Assembly (NCBI GenBank): GCA_024229515.1
Contig: JAAESI010000231.1
Coordinates: 1-36,503 of the forward strand
Source: Pseudomonadota bacterium
GTDB lineage: Bacteria > Myxococcota_A > UBA796 > UBA9615
Direction: 5' to 3'
Length of the DNA stretch: 36,503 bases
Translations under genes and position numbers: made by a program
Notes under the pieces: model-generated
Databases searched by the model: none
Told to the model about the DNA's origin: nothing
What the model saw: the letters and a program-made list of their open reading frames with translations, nothing else
Shown here: positions 13,589 to 20,606 of the stretch, in pieces
Position numbering within the stretch: the stretch's first letter is position 1
Layout of the letters: each line of letters begins with the position of its first letter

Positions 13589-14416
13589 ATGAAGAAGGCG
13601 ATCAACACCGAGACCGGCAGCGGGGCCGCTGCTCCTGACCTCACGACCTACGACTGGATCGTGATCAACAGCTCCGCCGGCAAGGACTCCCAGGCGATGC
13701 TCGACGAGATCGTGAAGCTGGCCGACGAGGCCGGCGTCGACCGCTCGAAGCTGGTCGTCTTCCACGCCGACCTCGGCCGCGTCGAGTGGGACGGGACCGC
13801 CGAGCTCGCCGAGCGCCAGGCCGAGCTCTACGGCCTCCGCTTCGAGAAGATCGCCCGACCCCAGGGTGACCTCCTCGATCACATAGAGGCCCGCGGCATG
13901 TTCCCGAGCTCCGCGGCCCGGTACTGCACCAGCGACCACAAACGGGGCCAGGCCCACAAGCTCTTGACCAAGCTCGTCCGGGAGCTCGGCCTCGAGCGCC
14001 AGGCCCGCGTCCTCAATTGCATGGGCCTACGCCGCGAGGAGTCGCCGGCCCGGGCCAAGAAGGACGCCTTCACCGTCGACAAGCGAGCCACCAACGGCCG
14101 CCGGCATGTCGACGAGTGGCTCCCGATCCTCGAGTGGCTCGAGGGCGAAGTCTGGGCGCGGATCCACGAGACCGGCGTCCCCCACCACCCCGCCTATGAC
14201 GCCGGCATGCCGAGGCTGAGCTGCTGCTTCTGCGTCATGGCCTCCCGCTCCGCGCTGGTCCGGGCCGCCCAGCTCGTCCCCGAGCTGGCCGCCGAATATG
14301 TGGCCCTCGAGGAGCGGATCGGCCACACCTTCCAGGCGAAGGCCTCCATGGCTGAGATCGTGGCCGAGGCCGAAGCCACCACCGAGCTGATCCAGATCGA
14401 AGGCTGGGCCGCCTGA
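13589..14416 (+). CDS. PAPS reductase/DndC-like adenylyl-transfer family protein
   Basis: A 275-residue member of the adenine-nucleotide alpha-hydrolase/PAPS reductase superfamily. The pyrophosphate-binding P-loop SSAGKDS is at 28-34, followed by VVFHADLG at 56-63. C113 sits in YCTSDHKRG, MGLRREES at 145-152 is the arginine-rich nucleotide region, and CCFC at 212-215 follows the phage-typical HPAYDAGMPRLS. The Cys cluster could carry an Fe-S site as in DndC or some APS reductases. Possible roles are sulfur activation for nucleic-acid modification or 3'-phosphoadenylyl-sulfate reduction. The substrate cannot be read from sequence, and no dndB, D or E gene is nearby. The start ATG 13589 follows GAGAGGGCGCGAC. 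It is the first gene of the early region. Confidence 0.85.
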   Translation: MKKAINTETGSGAAAPDLTTYDWIVINSSAGKDSQAMLDEIVKLADEAGVDRSKLVVFHADLGRVEWDGTAELAERQAELYGLRFEKIARPQGDLLDHIEARGMFPSSAARYCTSDHKRGQAHKLLTKLVRELGLERQARVLNCMGLRREESPARAKKDAFTVDKRATNGRRHVDEWLPILEWLEGEVWARIHETGVPHHPAYDAGMPRLSCCFCVMASRSALVRAAQLVPELAAEYVALEERIGHTFQAKASMAEIVAEAEATTELIQIEGWAA

Positions 14417-14460
14417 TGGCGCCCGCCACCACCACCACCAACAGAGAAGAAGGCAACAAT

Positions 14461-14559
14461 ATGAAGATAACCACGAAGCAGATCCTACTGGCGGTCGGCG
14501 CCGCGCTGGTCTTCGCCTATATCGTCCTCCCGCTGGTCGAATTCCTGGCGAGGGCATAG
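14461..14559 (+). CDS. 32-residue membrane peptide
   Basis: Short gene with a well-formed leader (ACCACCAACAGAGAAGAAGG, then GCAACAAT and ATG). The product starts MKITTKQ, then has one helix (ILLAVGAALVFAYIVLPLV) and ends EFLARA. Positive-inside charge places the N-terminus in the cytoplasm. The clean ribosome site matching other early genes supports it as real. Function unknown. Confidence 0.6.
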   Translation: MKITTKQILLAVGAALVFAYIVLPLVEFLARA

Positions 14560-14638
14560 TGACGGGTGAAGCGGACCCCCAGGCCGTGAGAGAATTCAAC
14601 CGATGCAGCACCCCACCCGTAGAGAAGGAGGCGACAAC

Positions 14639-15121
14639 ATGCTGACCCGCAGCGGTGCTTTCGGGACGACCCGCCAGGAGACCCTGGCCGTCTGCCGTCA
14701 ATGCTCGACCAGCTGGGCGATCGACGTCCCCGTGGATCCGGAGCTCGTGGCCGAGGAGGGCTTCGAGCTCGTGGACGGCGCCTGGACCGGCCTCTGTGAG
14801 AGCTGCCAGGAGAAGAAGGTCGACGCCTCTAATGCTGAATATGAGGCCCTGGCCCGAGCGGCCGCCGAGCTCGGCCGGCTTCACCATGTCAGTCCCATGG
14901 CCGCAATGGTGATCCCGGAGGCCGAGGGCTTCGAGCTCGAGGGCTCGGGCGTTTTCGGCTTCTGGGCCTTCGCGGCCGACCTCACCGACGACGGCCGGGC
15001 CCGCTTCGGCGAGACCCTCAAGGCCGTGGTGGGCAATCTCAACCTCAACCGCGGGACGAGCCTGGTCGACAACCTGGGCGCCAACGGCCGCCAGGCGATC
15101 GTCCACGGCGTCCTCGACTAA
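14639..15121 (+). CDS. Early protein with CxxC...CxxC metal-binding motif
   Basis: A 160-residue protein starting at ATG 14639 after GTAGAGAAGGAGGCGACAAC. An upstream in-frame ATG at 14603 would translate that ribosome site, so it is rejected as the start. CRQC (near residue 19) and CESC (near 54) form a probable zinc ribbon in the N-terminal third. The rest is soluble alpha/beta (GVFGFWAFAADLTDDGRARF, LVDNLGANGRQAIVHGVLD). The gene ends 25 bases before the strong terminator at 15146. No family recognised. Confidence 0.75.
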   Translation: MLTRSGAFGTTRQETLAVCRQCSTSWAIDVPVDPELVAEEGFELVDGAWTGLCESCQEKKVDASNAEYEALARAAAELGRLHHVSPMAAMVIPEAEGFELEGSGVFGFWAFAADLTDDGRARFGETLKAVVGNLNLNRGTSLVDNLGANGRQAIVHGVLD

Positions 15122-15145
15122 TGCCGCTCCCACACCCTGGGGGCC

Positions 15146-15189
15146 GGGCCCTCGCCACCAGCGGCAACGGTGGCGGGGGCCCTTTGTTT
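15146..15189 (+). terminator. Strong Rho-independent terminator
   Basis: A 14-bp stem pairs 15146-15159 (GGGCCCTCGCCACC) with 15169-15182 (GGTGGCGGGGGCCC), with one T-G wobble and a 9-base loop. It is followed by TTTGTTT (15183-15189). It lies between the CxxC gene and the next early genes, so the early region has at least two transcription units or a regulated read-through point. The end GGGCCCTTTG recurs at the terS hairpin (26188-26215). Confidence 0.88.
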
Positions 15190-15230
15190 GTATGTCGGAT
15201 CACGTACACAGCCACAAGGAGAAGAAGGCC

Positions 15231-15419
15231 ATGAAGACCCAGCGAGCCTGGGACCGCCTCCGGGCGGCCGTCGTCGACGGTGACCGGGAGGACCTCGAGG
15301 CCGCGGCCGCCGAGCTCAACATCCCGGCCGCCACGGTAGAGGAGATCTGGACCGACCAGCGGGCCCTCGAGGAGCTCGAGGAGCTCGTCGATCCCTACGA
15401 CATGGACACACAGCCATGA
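15231..15419 (+). CDS. Small early protein, first of a tandem paralogous pair
   Basis: A 62-residue helical acidic protein. ATG 15231 is preferred over ATG 15192 because CAAGGAGAAGAAGG sits just upstream and the longer form would translate it. The core RAWDRLRAAVVDGDREDLEA and ATVEEIWTDQRALEEL aligns with the next gene's DLWRELRRVIKAGDTDQAHE and TADQLIENIWQQE, with matched spacing, suggesting tandem duplication. Its stop overlaps the next start (ATGA). Function unknown. Confidence 0.65.
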   Translation: MKTQRAWDRLRAAVVDGDREDLEAAAAELNIPAATVEEIWTDQRALEELEELVDPYDMDTQP

Positions 15420-15574
15420 GCCGGCGCTCGGATCTGTGGCGGGAGCTCCGCCGCGTGATCAAGGCCGGCGACACCGACCAGGCCCACGAGCTCGTCCGGC
15501 GCCTGGGCTACACCAAGAAGCAGACCGCCGACCAGCTGATCGAGAATATCTGGCAGCAGGAGAGGACCAAATGA
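15416..15574 (+). CDS. Small early protein, second of a tandem paralogous pair
   Basis: A 52-residue gene, easily missed because of its size, from ATG 15416 to TGA 15572-15574, with ATGA overlaps at both ends. The product starts MSRRSDLWRELRRVIKAGDT and has a helical second half (QTADQLIENIWQQERTK). Shape and spacing match the 62-residue protein upstream, but charge is basic where the first is acidic, which could allow pairing of the two. Function unknown. Confidence 0.65.
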   Translation: MSRRSDLWRELRRVIKAGDTDQAHELVRRLGYTKKQTADQLIENIWQQERTK

Positions 15575-15987
15575 CAGCCACAGAGAAGAAGGCCGCGGCG
15601 ATTGTCGCCGTGCTCCCCGTCGGTCGAGACAACGCGATCACGATCGGCCAGCTCCGCGTGGAGCTCCACAAGCGGACCGGGATCTGGCTCGGGGACTCGA
15701 CGGTCCGGGCCTATGTCCACCGGCTGCAGGAGGCCGGCGTCAAGGTCCTGAGCTCCCCCCGGGCCGGCGGTGTCTGGCTGGCCGAGGACGAGCAGGAGAC
15801 CATGGACGTCCTCGAGGAGCTCCGGGCCCAGGTCCACGCCGTCGAGCGCCGTATGCAGCTGATCAACGGGGGCCGCTGTGCGCTGGCCTCCTGCCGGGCC
15901 GAGCTCACCGAGACGACCCTCAACCGGGGCGGTCTCTACTGCTGCCAGGGCCACCGCTACCAGGCGGCCGCCGAGAGGGCGTCATGA
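15571..15987 (+). CDS. Winged-helix DNA-binding protein with C-terminal Cys motif
   Basis: A 138-residue protein. Residues 10-65 form a winged-helix pattern: AIVAVLPVGRDNAITIGQL, a recognition-helix-like DSTVRAYVHRLQEAG and a wing VKVLSSPRAGGVWLAED. A helical linker follows, then CALASC and YCCQGHRY near the end form a probable zinc site. The N-terminal VLPxGxDNAxTxxxL recurs in the second winged helix of the 22686-23918 protein (VLPDGVDNAQTAKEL), so the two are likely paralogous domains. Role: transcription or replication control, inferred from fold only. Confidence 0.72.
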   Translation: MTATEKKAAAIVAVLPVGRDNAITIGQLRVELHKRTGIWLGDSTVRAYVHRLQEAGVKVLSSPRAGGVWLAEDEQETMDVLEELRAQVHAVERRMQLINGGRCALASCRAELTETTLNRGGLYCCQGHRYQAAAERAS

Positions 15988-16313
15988 GCGCCGAGGAGGA
16001 GCTCCTGGTCCGGATCGGCCTGGCGGCCGTCGAGGTGCATCGGATCCGGAAGCGGAAGGCCGCGGCGGAGAAGGCCCGGGCCAGGTGTCGCTGCGCGGTG
16101 GAGTGCAACGTCTCCGGCGGCCCGAAGCGGCTCCGGGAGCATCCGCCCTGCTGGAAGAATCCCAGGGTCTACGAGGGGGCCGAGCTCGAGTGCAAGGCCT
16201 GCCGTCGGCGGTGGATCCGCCACGCGGCGGTGGTCCTCGAGGGCCGCGCCCTGGCCGGAGCTCGCCGGCGGGTCACCATGCTGGCGCGAAACTATCGAAA
16301 GGCAAGATCATGA
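15984..16313 (+). CDS. Basic Cys-rich protein
   Basis: A 109-residue protein, ATGA-coupled on both sides. An N-terminal helix (LLVRIGLAAVEVHRIRKRKA) is followed by cysteines in CRCAVEC, PPCW and CKAC and a basic, helical end. The cysteine spacing suggests one zinc site, possibly two. Many Arg/Lys residues fit nucleic-acid binding. No family recognised. Confidence 0.65.
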   Translation: MSAEEELLVRIGLAAVEVHRIRKRKAAAEKARARCRCAVECNVSGGPKRLREHPPCWKNPRVYEGAELECKACRRRWIRHAAVVLEGRALAGARRRVTMLARNYRKARS

Positions 16314-16621
16314 GCTGCACCCACAAGTGGGTCCAGGTCCCCCGCCGAGCGGTCGGGGCTCGGTGGTCCGAGCTCCCGGAGATCTGCGCGGTCTGCTACT
16401 CCGAGAGGTGGATCGAGATCCCCAGCCGCGGGCCGAAGTGTCTCTGGTGTGTCGTCGCCGGCATGGTTCACGAGCTCGGCCTCGGCCGCTTCGAGGGGGC
16501 GTGTCCGAAGTGTGGCCGCTATTGGTCCATGCCGGTGGAGCTCGGCCCCCTTCACAAGGTAGAATCACCCCACCAGGCCGGCAGCCGGCTGGCCGCAACA
16601 AGGAGAAGAAGGCGATCATGA
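16310..16621 (+). CDS. Zinc-ribbon protein with CxHKW...CxxC motif
   Basis: A 103-residue protein. C3-x-H5-K-W and C26-x2-C29 form one probable site; C44-x2-C47 and C65-x2-C68 form another. The N-terminal CTHKW...CAVC pattern recurs in the 24881 protein as CAHKW...CVRC, so the two are related. The last residues (ATRRRRRS) come from reading through the A/G-rich ribosome site of the next gene, so the natural C-terminus was probably shorter once. The stop overlaps the ERF start. Confidence 0.68.
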   Translation: MSCTHKWVQVPRRAVGARWSELPEICAVCYSERWIEIPSRGPKCLWCVVAGMVHELGLGRFEGACPKCGRYWSMPVELGPLHKVESPHQAGSRLAATRRRRRS

Positions 16622-17700
16622 GCGAAGCACCCCCCAGGCCGGAGGACCAGCAGGACCTCCTCGAGGCCGAGATCATCGAAGAAGACGAGGGCCCGGAGGT
16701 CCTCGAAGCCGAAGCCGTCGACGACGAGCTGCGGAACGTGCCACGCAGCGGCCTCGAGATCGAGATGCCAGACGTGGCCCCGCCACGCGACGACGACACC
16801 GTGGACCTCGAGACCGGCCCGGTCGTCGCGGCCGTCGACGCTGCCGAGGTGGCGAAGCTGGCGGCCGAAAACCCCGGCGCCGCTCTAATGCGGATCGTCG
16901 ACAACGCCGTGGCCGGCGGTCTCTCAATCGAGGTGATCGAGCGGCTGCTGGCCGTGCACGAACGTTACGAGGCCGGCCAGGCTCGCAAGCTCTACAACGC
17001 GGCCATGGCTGCCCTCCGCGGTGAGCTCCCGAAGGTCTTCAAAACCGAGGAGGTGGACTACAAGGCGAAGGGCGGCCGCGTCTACTACCGCCACGAGAAT
17101 CTGGCCAACATGGTGGAGGACCTCTCCCCGATCATGGCCCGCCACGGGCTGGCCTTCCGGTGGAAGACCGACACCACGATCCCGGAGTCGATCCAGGTCG
17201 TTTGTGTCGTCACCCACGAGGCCGGCCACTCCGAGGAGGCGGCCCTCTCCGGACCGCCGGACACCTCCGGCAGTAAGAACGCGATCCAGGCGATCGCCTC
17301 CACCGTCTCCTACCTGCAGCGGTACACCCTGAAGGCGGCCATAGGTCTGGCCGCCGGCAAGGACGACGACGGCCGCGGCGGTGAGCCGGCGGAGCCCATC
17401 GAGCAGCCGAGGTCCAACGGCAACGGCCAGCAGCAGGACCCCGGGCCCGGAGAGGCGACCGAGCTCGAGGAGCTCCACCAGGCGAGGCCGCTCTTCCCCG
17501 CCGATCGGTCGGAGACGATCAGCAAGAATCAGCGGGGCCGGCTCTACAACTTCGCCGGCAAGAAGGGGTGGAAGCCGGAAGGCGTCGACAACGAGGTGGC
17601 CCGCGTGCTACAAATTCGGACGTCCGAGATCCCGGCCCTCGGGGACGCTTACGAGGCGATCGTGACCTGGTTCGCTGGTCACTCCCCAACGGCCGACTGA
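16618..17700 (+). CDS. ERF-family single-strand annealing recombinase
   Basis: A 360-residue protein. An acidic Glu/Asp-rich leader occupies residues 1-90. The ERF domain is at about 95-250: YNAAMAALRGELPKVFKTEE, then GRVYYRHENLANMVEDLSPI at about 155-175, HGLAFRW, VVTHEAGHSEE, and the hallmark KNAIQAIASTVSYLQRYTLK near 221-240 followed by GKDDDG. A Gln/Asn-rich linker leads to a C-terminal helical module at about 300-350 (SKNQRGRLYNFAGKKGW). ERF proteins anneal complementary single strands in phage recombination and concatemer formation. The PD-(D/E)XK nuclease gene follows at once, giving an exonuclease/annealase pair. ATG 16618 is preceded by AAGGAGAAGAAGGCGATC. Confidence 0.92.
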   Translation: MSEAPPRPEDQQDLLEAEIIEEDEGPEVLEAEAVDDELRNVPRSGLEIEMPDVAPPRDDDTVDLETGPVVAAVDAAEVAKLAAENPGAALMRIVDNAVAGGLSIEVIERLLAVHERYEAGQARKLYNAAMAALRGELPKVFKTEEVDYKAKGGRVYYRHENLANMVEDLSPIMARHGLAFRWKTDTTIPESIQVVCVVTHEAGHSEEAALSGPPDTSGSKNAIQAIASTVSYLQRYTLKAAIGLAAGKDDDGRGGEPAEPIEQPRSNGNGQQQDPGPGEATELEELHQARPLFPADRSETISKNQRGRLYNFAGKKGWKPEGVDNEVARVLQIRTSEIPALGDAYEAIVTWFAGHSPTAD

Positions 17701-17713
17701 GAAGGAGGCGACC

Positions 17714-18346
17714 GTGGCCCATTTTCAATTCGACGAGGCCAACCACGTCTACGCCCTGGGCTCCCGGCATGTCCCGAGCGTGACCCAGGTCCTCGAGGGG
17801 ACCGGCATGGCGCCGGACCTCTCCCACCTGCCGGACTTTTACCGGCGCCGGGGCTCCGCGATCCACAAGGCCCTGGCGCTCCACCTGGTGGGCAAGCTCG
17901 AGCAGGCCAGCCTGGACGAGCGGATCCGGCCCTTCGTGGAGGCCGGCCAGGCCTGGCTCGAGCTCGTGGAGGCCAGGCCCAAGGTGGTGGAACACCGCTG
18001 GGTCCATAGCGTCCTCGAGTACGGGGGGACGCTGGACCTCTTCGCCGAGACGAAGCTCGGCCCGCTCTTTGTCGACTGGAAGGCCACCATGATGGACGAG
18101 GCCTACGAGGTCCAGGTGGCCGGGGGCTACCAGCCGCTCCTGCTCGAGGCTGCAGAGCAGGGCGCGGTGGCCGTCGACCCCGAGGCCGTGACCGAGGCCC
18201 GCATGGCCGTGGTCACCCTGAAGGGCCGAGCGAAGCCGCACTTTATCCCGAAGCACAACAACGCCGGCGTGGCACAGACCGACGTCTTCCGCGCAGCCCT
18301 CACCGTCGCCAAGTGGCGGCAAGCTCATAGGAGATTCCAACCATGA
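17714..18346 (+). CDS. PD-(D/E)XK nuclease (RecB/Cas4-like exonuclease partner of ERF)
   Basis: A 210-residue protein from GTG 17714, after GAGAAGGAGGCGACC. RRRGSAIHKAL near residues 44-54 is the helix-and-His motif of phage RecB-like nucleases. The acidic residue D108 in YGGTLDLF and the pair D121-W-K123 in VDWKAT make the PD-(D/E)XK core. This kind of protein resects DNA ends to 3' overhangs for the annealing protein encoded immediately upstream, as in lambda Red-type systems. The next gene overlaps by ATGA. The catalytic assignment is by motif. Confidence 0.85.
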   Translation: MAHFQFDEANHVYALGSRHVPSVTQVLEGTGMAPDLSHLPDFYRRRGSAIHKALALHLVGKLEQASLDERIRPFVEAGQAWLELVEARPKVVEHRWVHSVLEYGGTLDLFAETKLGPLFVDWKATMMDEAYEVQVAGGYQPLLLEAAEQGAVAVDPEAVTEARMAVVTLKGRAKPHFIPKHNNAGVAQTDVFRAALTVAKWRQAHRRFQP

Positions 18347-19035
18347 CGACCGAGACGACCAGCCCGACCACGACCGAGCTCGACCCCGAGCTCCACCACC
18401 AGATCGAAGAGCAGACCGCCCTGGTGATCCAGGAGGCCCAGGCGATCACTATCGGATCCCAGGAGGACTACGAGGGCGCCGGCGCCTTCCTGACCCGCCA
18501 CCTCAAGCCGGCCCTGAAGAAGATCGAGGAGACCTGGCGGCCGATGCAGCGGGCCGCCGACGCCAACAAGAAGGCGATCCTCGACCAGCGCCGAGAGGTC
18601 GAGACGCCCCTCCTCGAGGCGGAGAAGATCACGAAGAAGCTCATGGGCGACTGGACCATGGAGCAGCGGCGGATCGAGGCCGCGGAGCAGCGGAAGGCCG
18701 AGGCCGAGGCCCGGCGGATCGCTGAGGAGGAGAAGCTGGCCGCGGCCGCTCACCTCGAGGACCAGGGCCACCAGGAGGCGGCCGTGGAGCGCCTCGAGGC
18801 CCCGACCGTCCCGGTCATGCCGGCGCCGGTCGAGAAGCCGAAGGCCAAGGGGACGAGCGCCAGGACCGTCTGGAAGCATAGGGTGATCGACGAGGCCAAG
18901 GTGGCCCGGGCCTTCCTGACCCTCGACGAGAAGAAGATCTCCGGCGTGGTCCGCCAAATGGGCCCCGACGCCGTGGCGCTCGTCGGCGGGATCGAGGTCT
19001 TCGAGGAGCCGGTGATCTCGGCGAGGGCCCAGTGA
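18343..19035 (+). CDS. Coiled-coil protein of the recombination operon
   Basis: A 230-residue protein. A long charged helical region at about residues 40-150 (HLKPALKKIEETWRPMQRAA, EAEKITKKLMGDWTMEQRRI, EQRKAEAEARRIAEEEKLAA) is followed by a Pro-rich linker and a compact C-terminal domain (TSARTVWKHRVIDEAKVARA ... VALVGGIEVFEE). This layout is common for proteins encoded beside phage annealases and may assist or protect recombination ends, but I cannot assign a named family. It is coupled to neighbours by ATGA and GTGA overlaps. Confidence 0.72.
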   Translation: MTTETTSPTTTELDPELHHQIEEQTALVIQEAQAITIGSQEDYEGAGAFLTRHLKPALKKIEETWRPMQRAADANKKAILDQRREVETPLLEAEKITKKLMGDWTMEQRRIEAAEQRKAEAEARRIAEEEKLAAAAHLEDQGHQEAAVERLEAPTVPVMPAPVEKPKAKGTSARTVWKHRVIDEAKVARAFLTLDEKKISGVVRQMGPDAVALVGGIEVFEEPVISARAQ

Positions 19036-19304
19036 GCCGGCCCCGGCAGCTGACCGAGCTCACCGCCGGCCGGCGCCAGGAGCTCCTGGTGGCCCTCCGG
19101 GAGGTGGAGCAGCGTCTCAAGGCCTACCCGGAGCCCAACCCCCGCCCGGTCCTCGAGGACGCATGTCGAGCCCTGGGCGGCCACCCGGACCGCTTCCGGG
19201 CCTGGGTCGACGGCTACACCGCCGGCCTGGTGCAGAAGGTCCCCGACCTGGTCGACGACACCCTGAGATCAATCGCCCGGATCGCCGAGGGGCTGCTCCC
19301 ATGA
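19032..19304 (+). CDS. Small helical protein, recombination operon
   Basis: A 90-residue protein from GTG 19032 (GTGA overlap). Mostly helical and mixed charge: RQELLVALREVEQRLKAYPE and AWVDGYTAGLVQKVPDLVDD. No motif recognised. The bases just after its stop encode, in the +1 frame, a gene-like tail ending SAELETLMDQ and TGA at 19372-19374, so the gene may have been longer before a one-base change near 19300. Confidence 0.6.
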   Translation: MSRPRQLTELTAGRRQELLVALREVEQRLKAYPEPNPRPVLEDACRALGGHPDRFRAWVDGYTAGLVQKVPDLVDDTLRSIARIAEGLLP

Positions 19305-19393
19305 GCGCCCCGGCCCCCCGCCCTCGGTCGCCACCACCCAGAGCGCCGAGCTCGAGACCCTCATGGATCAGTGAACATGGAGACGACAAGAAA

Positions 19394-20152
19394 ATGAAGA
19401 AGCAGATCATGGTGGCGGTGGCGGTGGGTGCTTTGCTGGTGACCTTCGGCGCGGAGGCCCAGTCTCCGCCCTTCTACGTCCTCGACGGCTTCGGCGGGGT
19501 CCACGCCGGCAACGGCGCCCCGGTGATCAGCCCCCCGTCGACCTACTTCGGGTTTGACATTGCGGAATCTATCGCCGTGCTCCCCTCCGGGACCGGCTAC
19601 TTCGTCCTGGACGGCTTCGGCGGTGTCCATGCCGGTGGCGGGGCGCTGGTGACCGGGCCCGTCCCCTTCTTCGGGTGGGACATTGCCCGGGACCTCTCGC
19701 TGATTCCCGGCGGGGCGTCCTCTTCCGCGTGGACGGTGGTCGACGGGGCGAATCAACCCGTCGGAGAATTCCTGGCGATCACCCCTTCCTTCTCTCCCGA
19801 CTTGACGGGGGTCCCGGTAGCGACCGCGGCCGTCCTCTACGCCGGCGGGGCGGTGGTGGTCGAGATCCAGGCGAGCGACTTCGTCAAGCGGCGGGTCTGG
19901 TTTGCGTCGGGCGGCTGCACCGGAGCCGGACATGTTCAGGGGCTCGGGAACGTCCCGAGCTTGGAGGGCTACGTCGGGGGAGACAACAACCTCTACGTGG
20001 CGGTCGGCAACCCGGCGGGAATCACTCCGGGGTCGACCCTGCAGCCCGACGGAACATGCTCGCCGGGTGGGCTTGCGGGACTCTACTCCCAGGCCGTCGT
20101 GGCCTACAACTTCGACCATTTCAATCCGCCTTTTAACGTCGTCCAGCAATGA
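19394..20152 (+). CDS. Secreted protein with tandem VLDGFGGVHAG repeats
   Basis: A 252-residue protein from ATG 19394, chosen because a Sec signal peptide begins there (MKKQIMVAVAVGALLVTFG, AEA cleavage before Q). ATG 19301, which overlaps the previous stop, would add 31 Pro/Arg/Ser residues in front and hide the signal. Two tandem units of about 43 residues follow: YVLDGFGGVHAGNGAP...YFGFDIAESI and FVLDGFGGVHAGGGAL...FFGWDIARDL, a propeller-like repeat familiar from secreted bacterial proteins. The rest is beta-rich with two Cys that may pair (GGCTG and GTCSPG). It interrupts an operon of cytoplasmic DNA proteins and looks like an acquired cargo (moron) gene. Function unknown. Confidence 0.75.
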   Translation: MKKQIMVAVAVGALLVTFGAEAQSPPFYVLDGFGGVHAGNGAPVISPPSTYFGFDIAESIAVLPSGTGYFVLDGFGGVHAGGGALVTGPVPFFGWDIARDLSLIPGGASSSAWTVVDGANQPVGEFLAITPSFSPDLTGVPVATAAVLYAGGAVVVEIQASDFVKRRVWFASGGCTGAGHVQGLGNVPSLEGYVGGDNNLYVAVGNPAGITPGSTLQPDGTCSPGGLAGLYSQAVVAYNFDHFNPPFNVVQQ

Positions 20153-20427
20153 GCGCCCTCGACGTGGCGGCCGCGGTCAGGACGATCAAGGTCCACGGCC
20201 CCAGCCGGGTGGTGATCAACGACGAGGGGGAGGCGGTGAGGTCCGTCCGGGCCCGGCGCCTGGGGATCGTCCCCGAGGTGATCTTCATCCGGTCCGATGG
20301 GTGGAGCCTGGGGGCCACCGAGGAGCTCGAGGCCGTGGCCTTCGACCTCTGGGCCGGCCGCTGGGTCGGCTTCATGCGGCGGGGCTCCGACACCGTGACC
20401 CCGATCGCCGACTATCCGGTCCCATGA
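20149..20427 (+). CDS. Small alpha/beta protein, unknown
   Basis: A 92-residue protein with ATGA overlaps on both sides. Landmarks are VHGPSRVVINDEGEAVRSVR, IVPEVIFIRSDGWSLGATEE and a beta end WVGFMRRGSDTVT. Codon use matches the early genes. No motif or family recognised. Confidence 0.62.
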   Translation: MSALDVAAAVRTIKVHGPSRVVINDEGEAVRSVRARRLGIVPEVIFIRSDGWSLGATEELEAVAFDLWAGRWVGFMRRGSDTVTPIADYPVP

Positions 20428-20606
20428 GGACCGTCCGCGACGAATGGGCCGCCTTCGGCTCCCAGCTCCGGGACTTCGTCCGGCTCTTCGTCGAGGTCCT
20501 GCCCTGGTGGTGGTGGATGGTCTCCTGCGCGATCCTCGAGCTCGCCGTGATCGCTCACCGGCTCGGCCGGATCGCTGAGGCCTTGGAGGCGGCCCTGGTA
20601 CCATGA
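20424..20606 (+). CDS. 60-residue membrane protein with WWWW motif
   Basis: Begins MRTVRDEWAAFGSQLRDFVR, then a membrane helix preceded by four Trp (VEVLPWWWWMVSCAILELAV) and a helical end. ATGA overlap with the previous gene. The Trp cluster at the membrane boundary recalls the WWWWS end of the 24881 protein. Function unknown. Confidence 0.55.
   Translation: MRTVRDEWAAFGSQLRDFVRLFVEVLPWWWWMVSCAILELAVIAHRLGRIAEALEAALVP

Noticed and set aside
13603..13610. A dnd phosphorothioation operon
   Set aside because: Only the DndC/PAPS-like gene is present; no DndB, D or E-like products are found nearby.
14428..14441. CCACCACCACCACCA run as a repeat element
   Set aside because: A simple A/C-rich stretch that is part of the leader cassette; no CRISPR-like spacing is present anywhere in the window.
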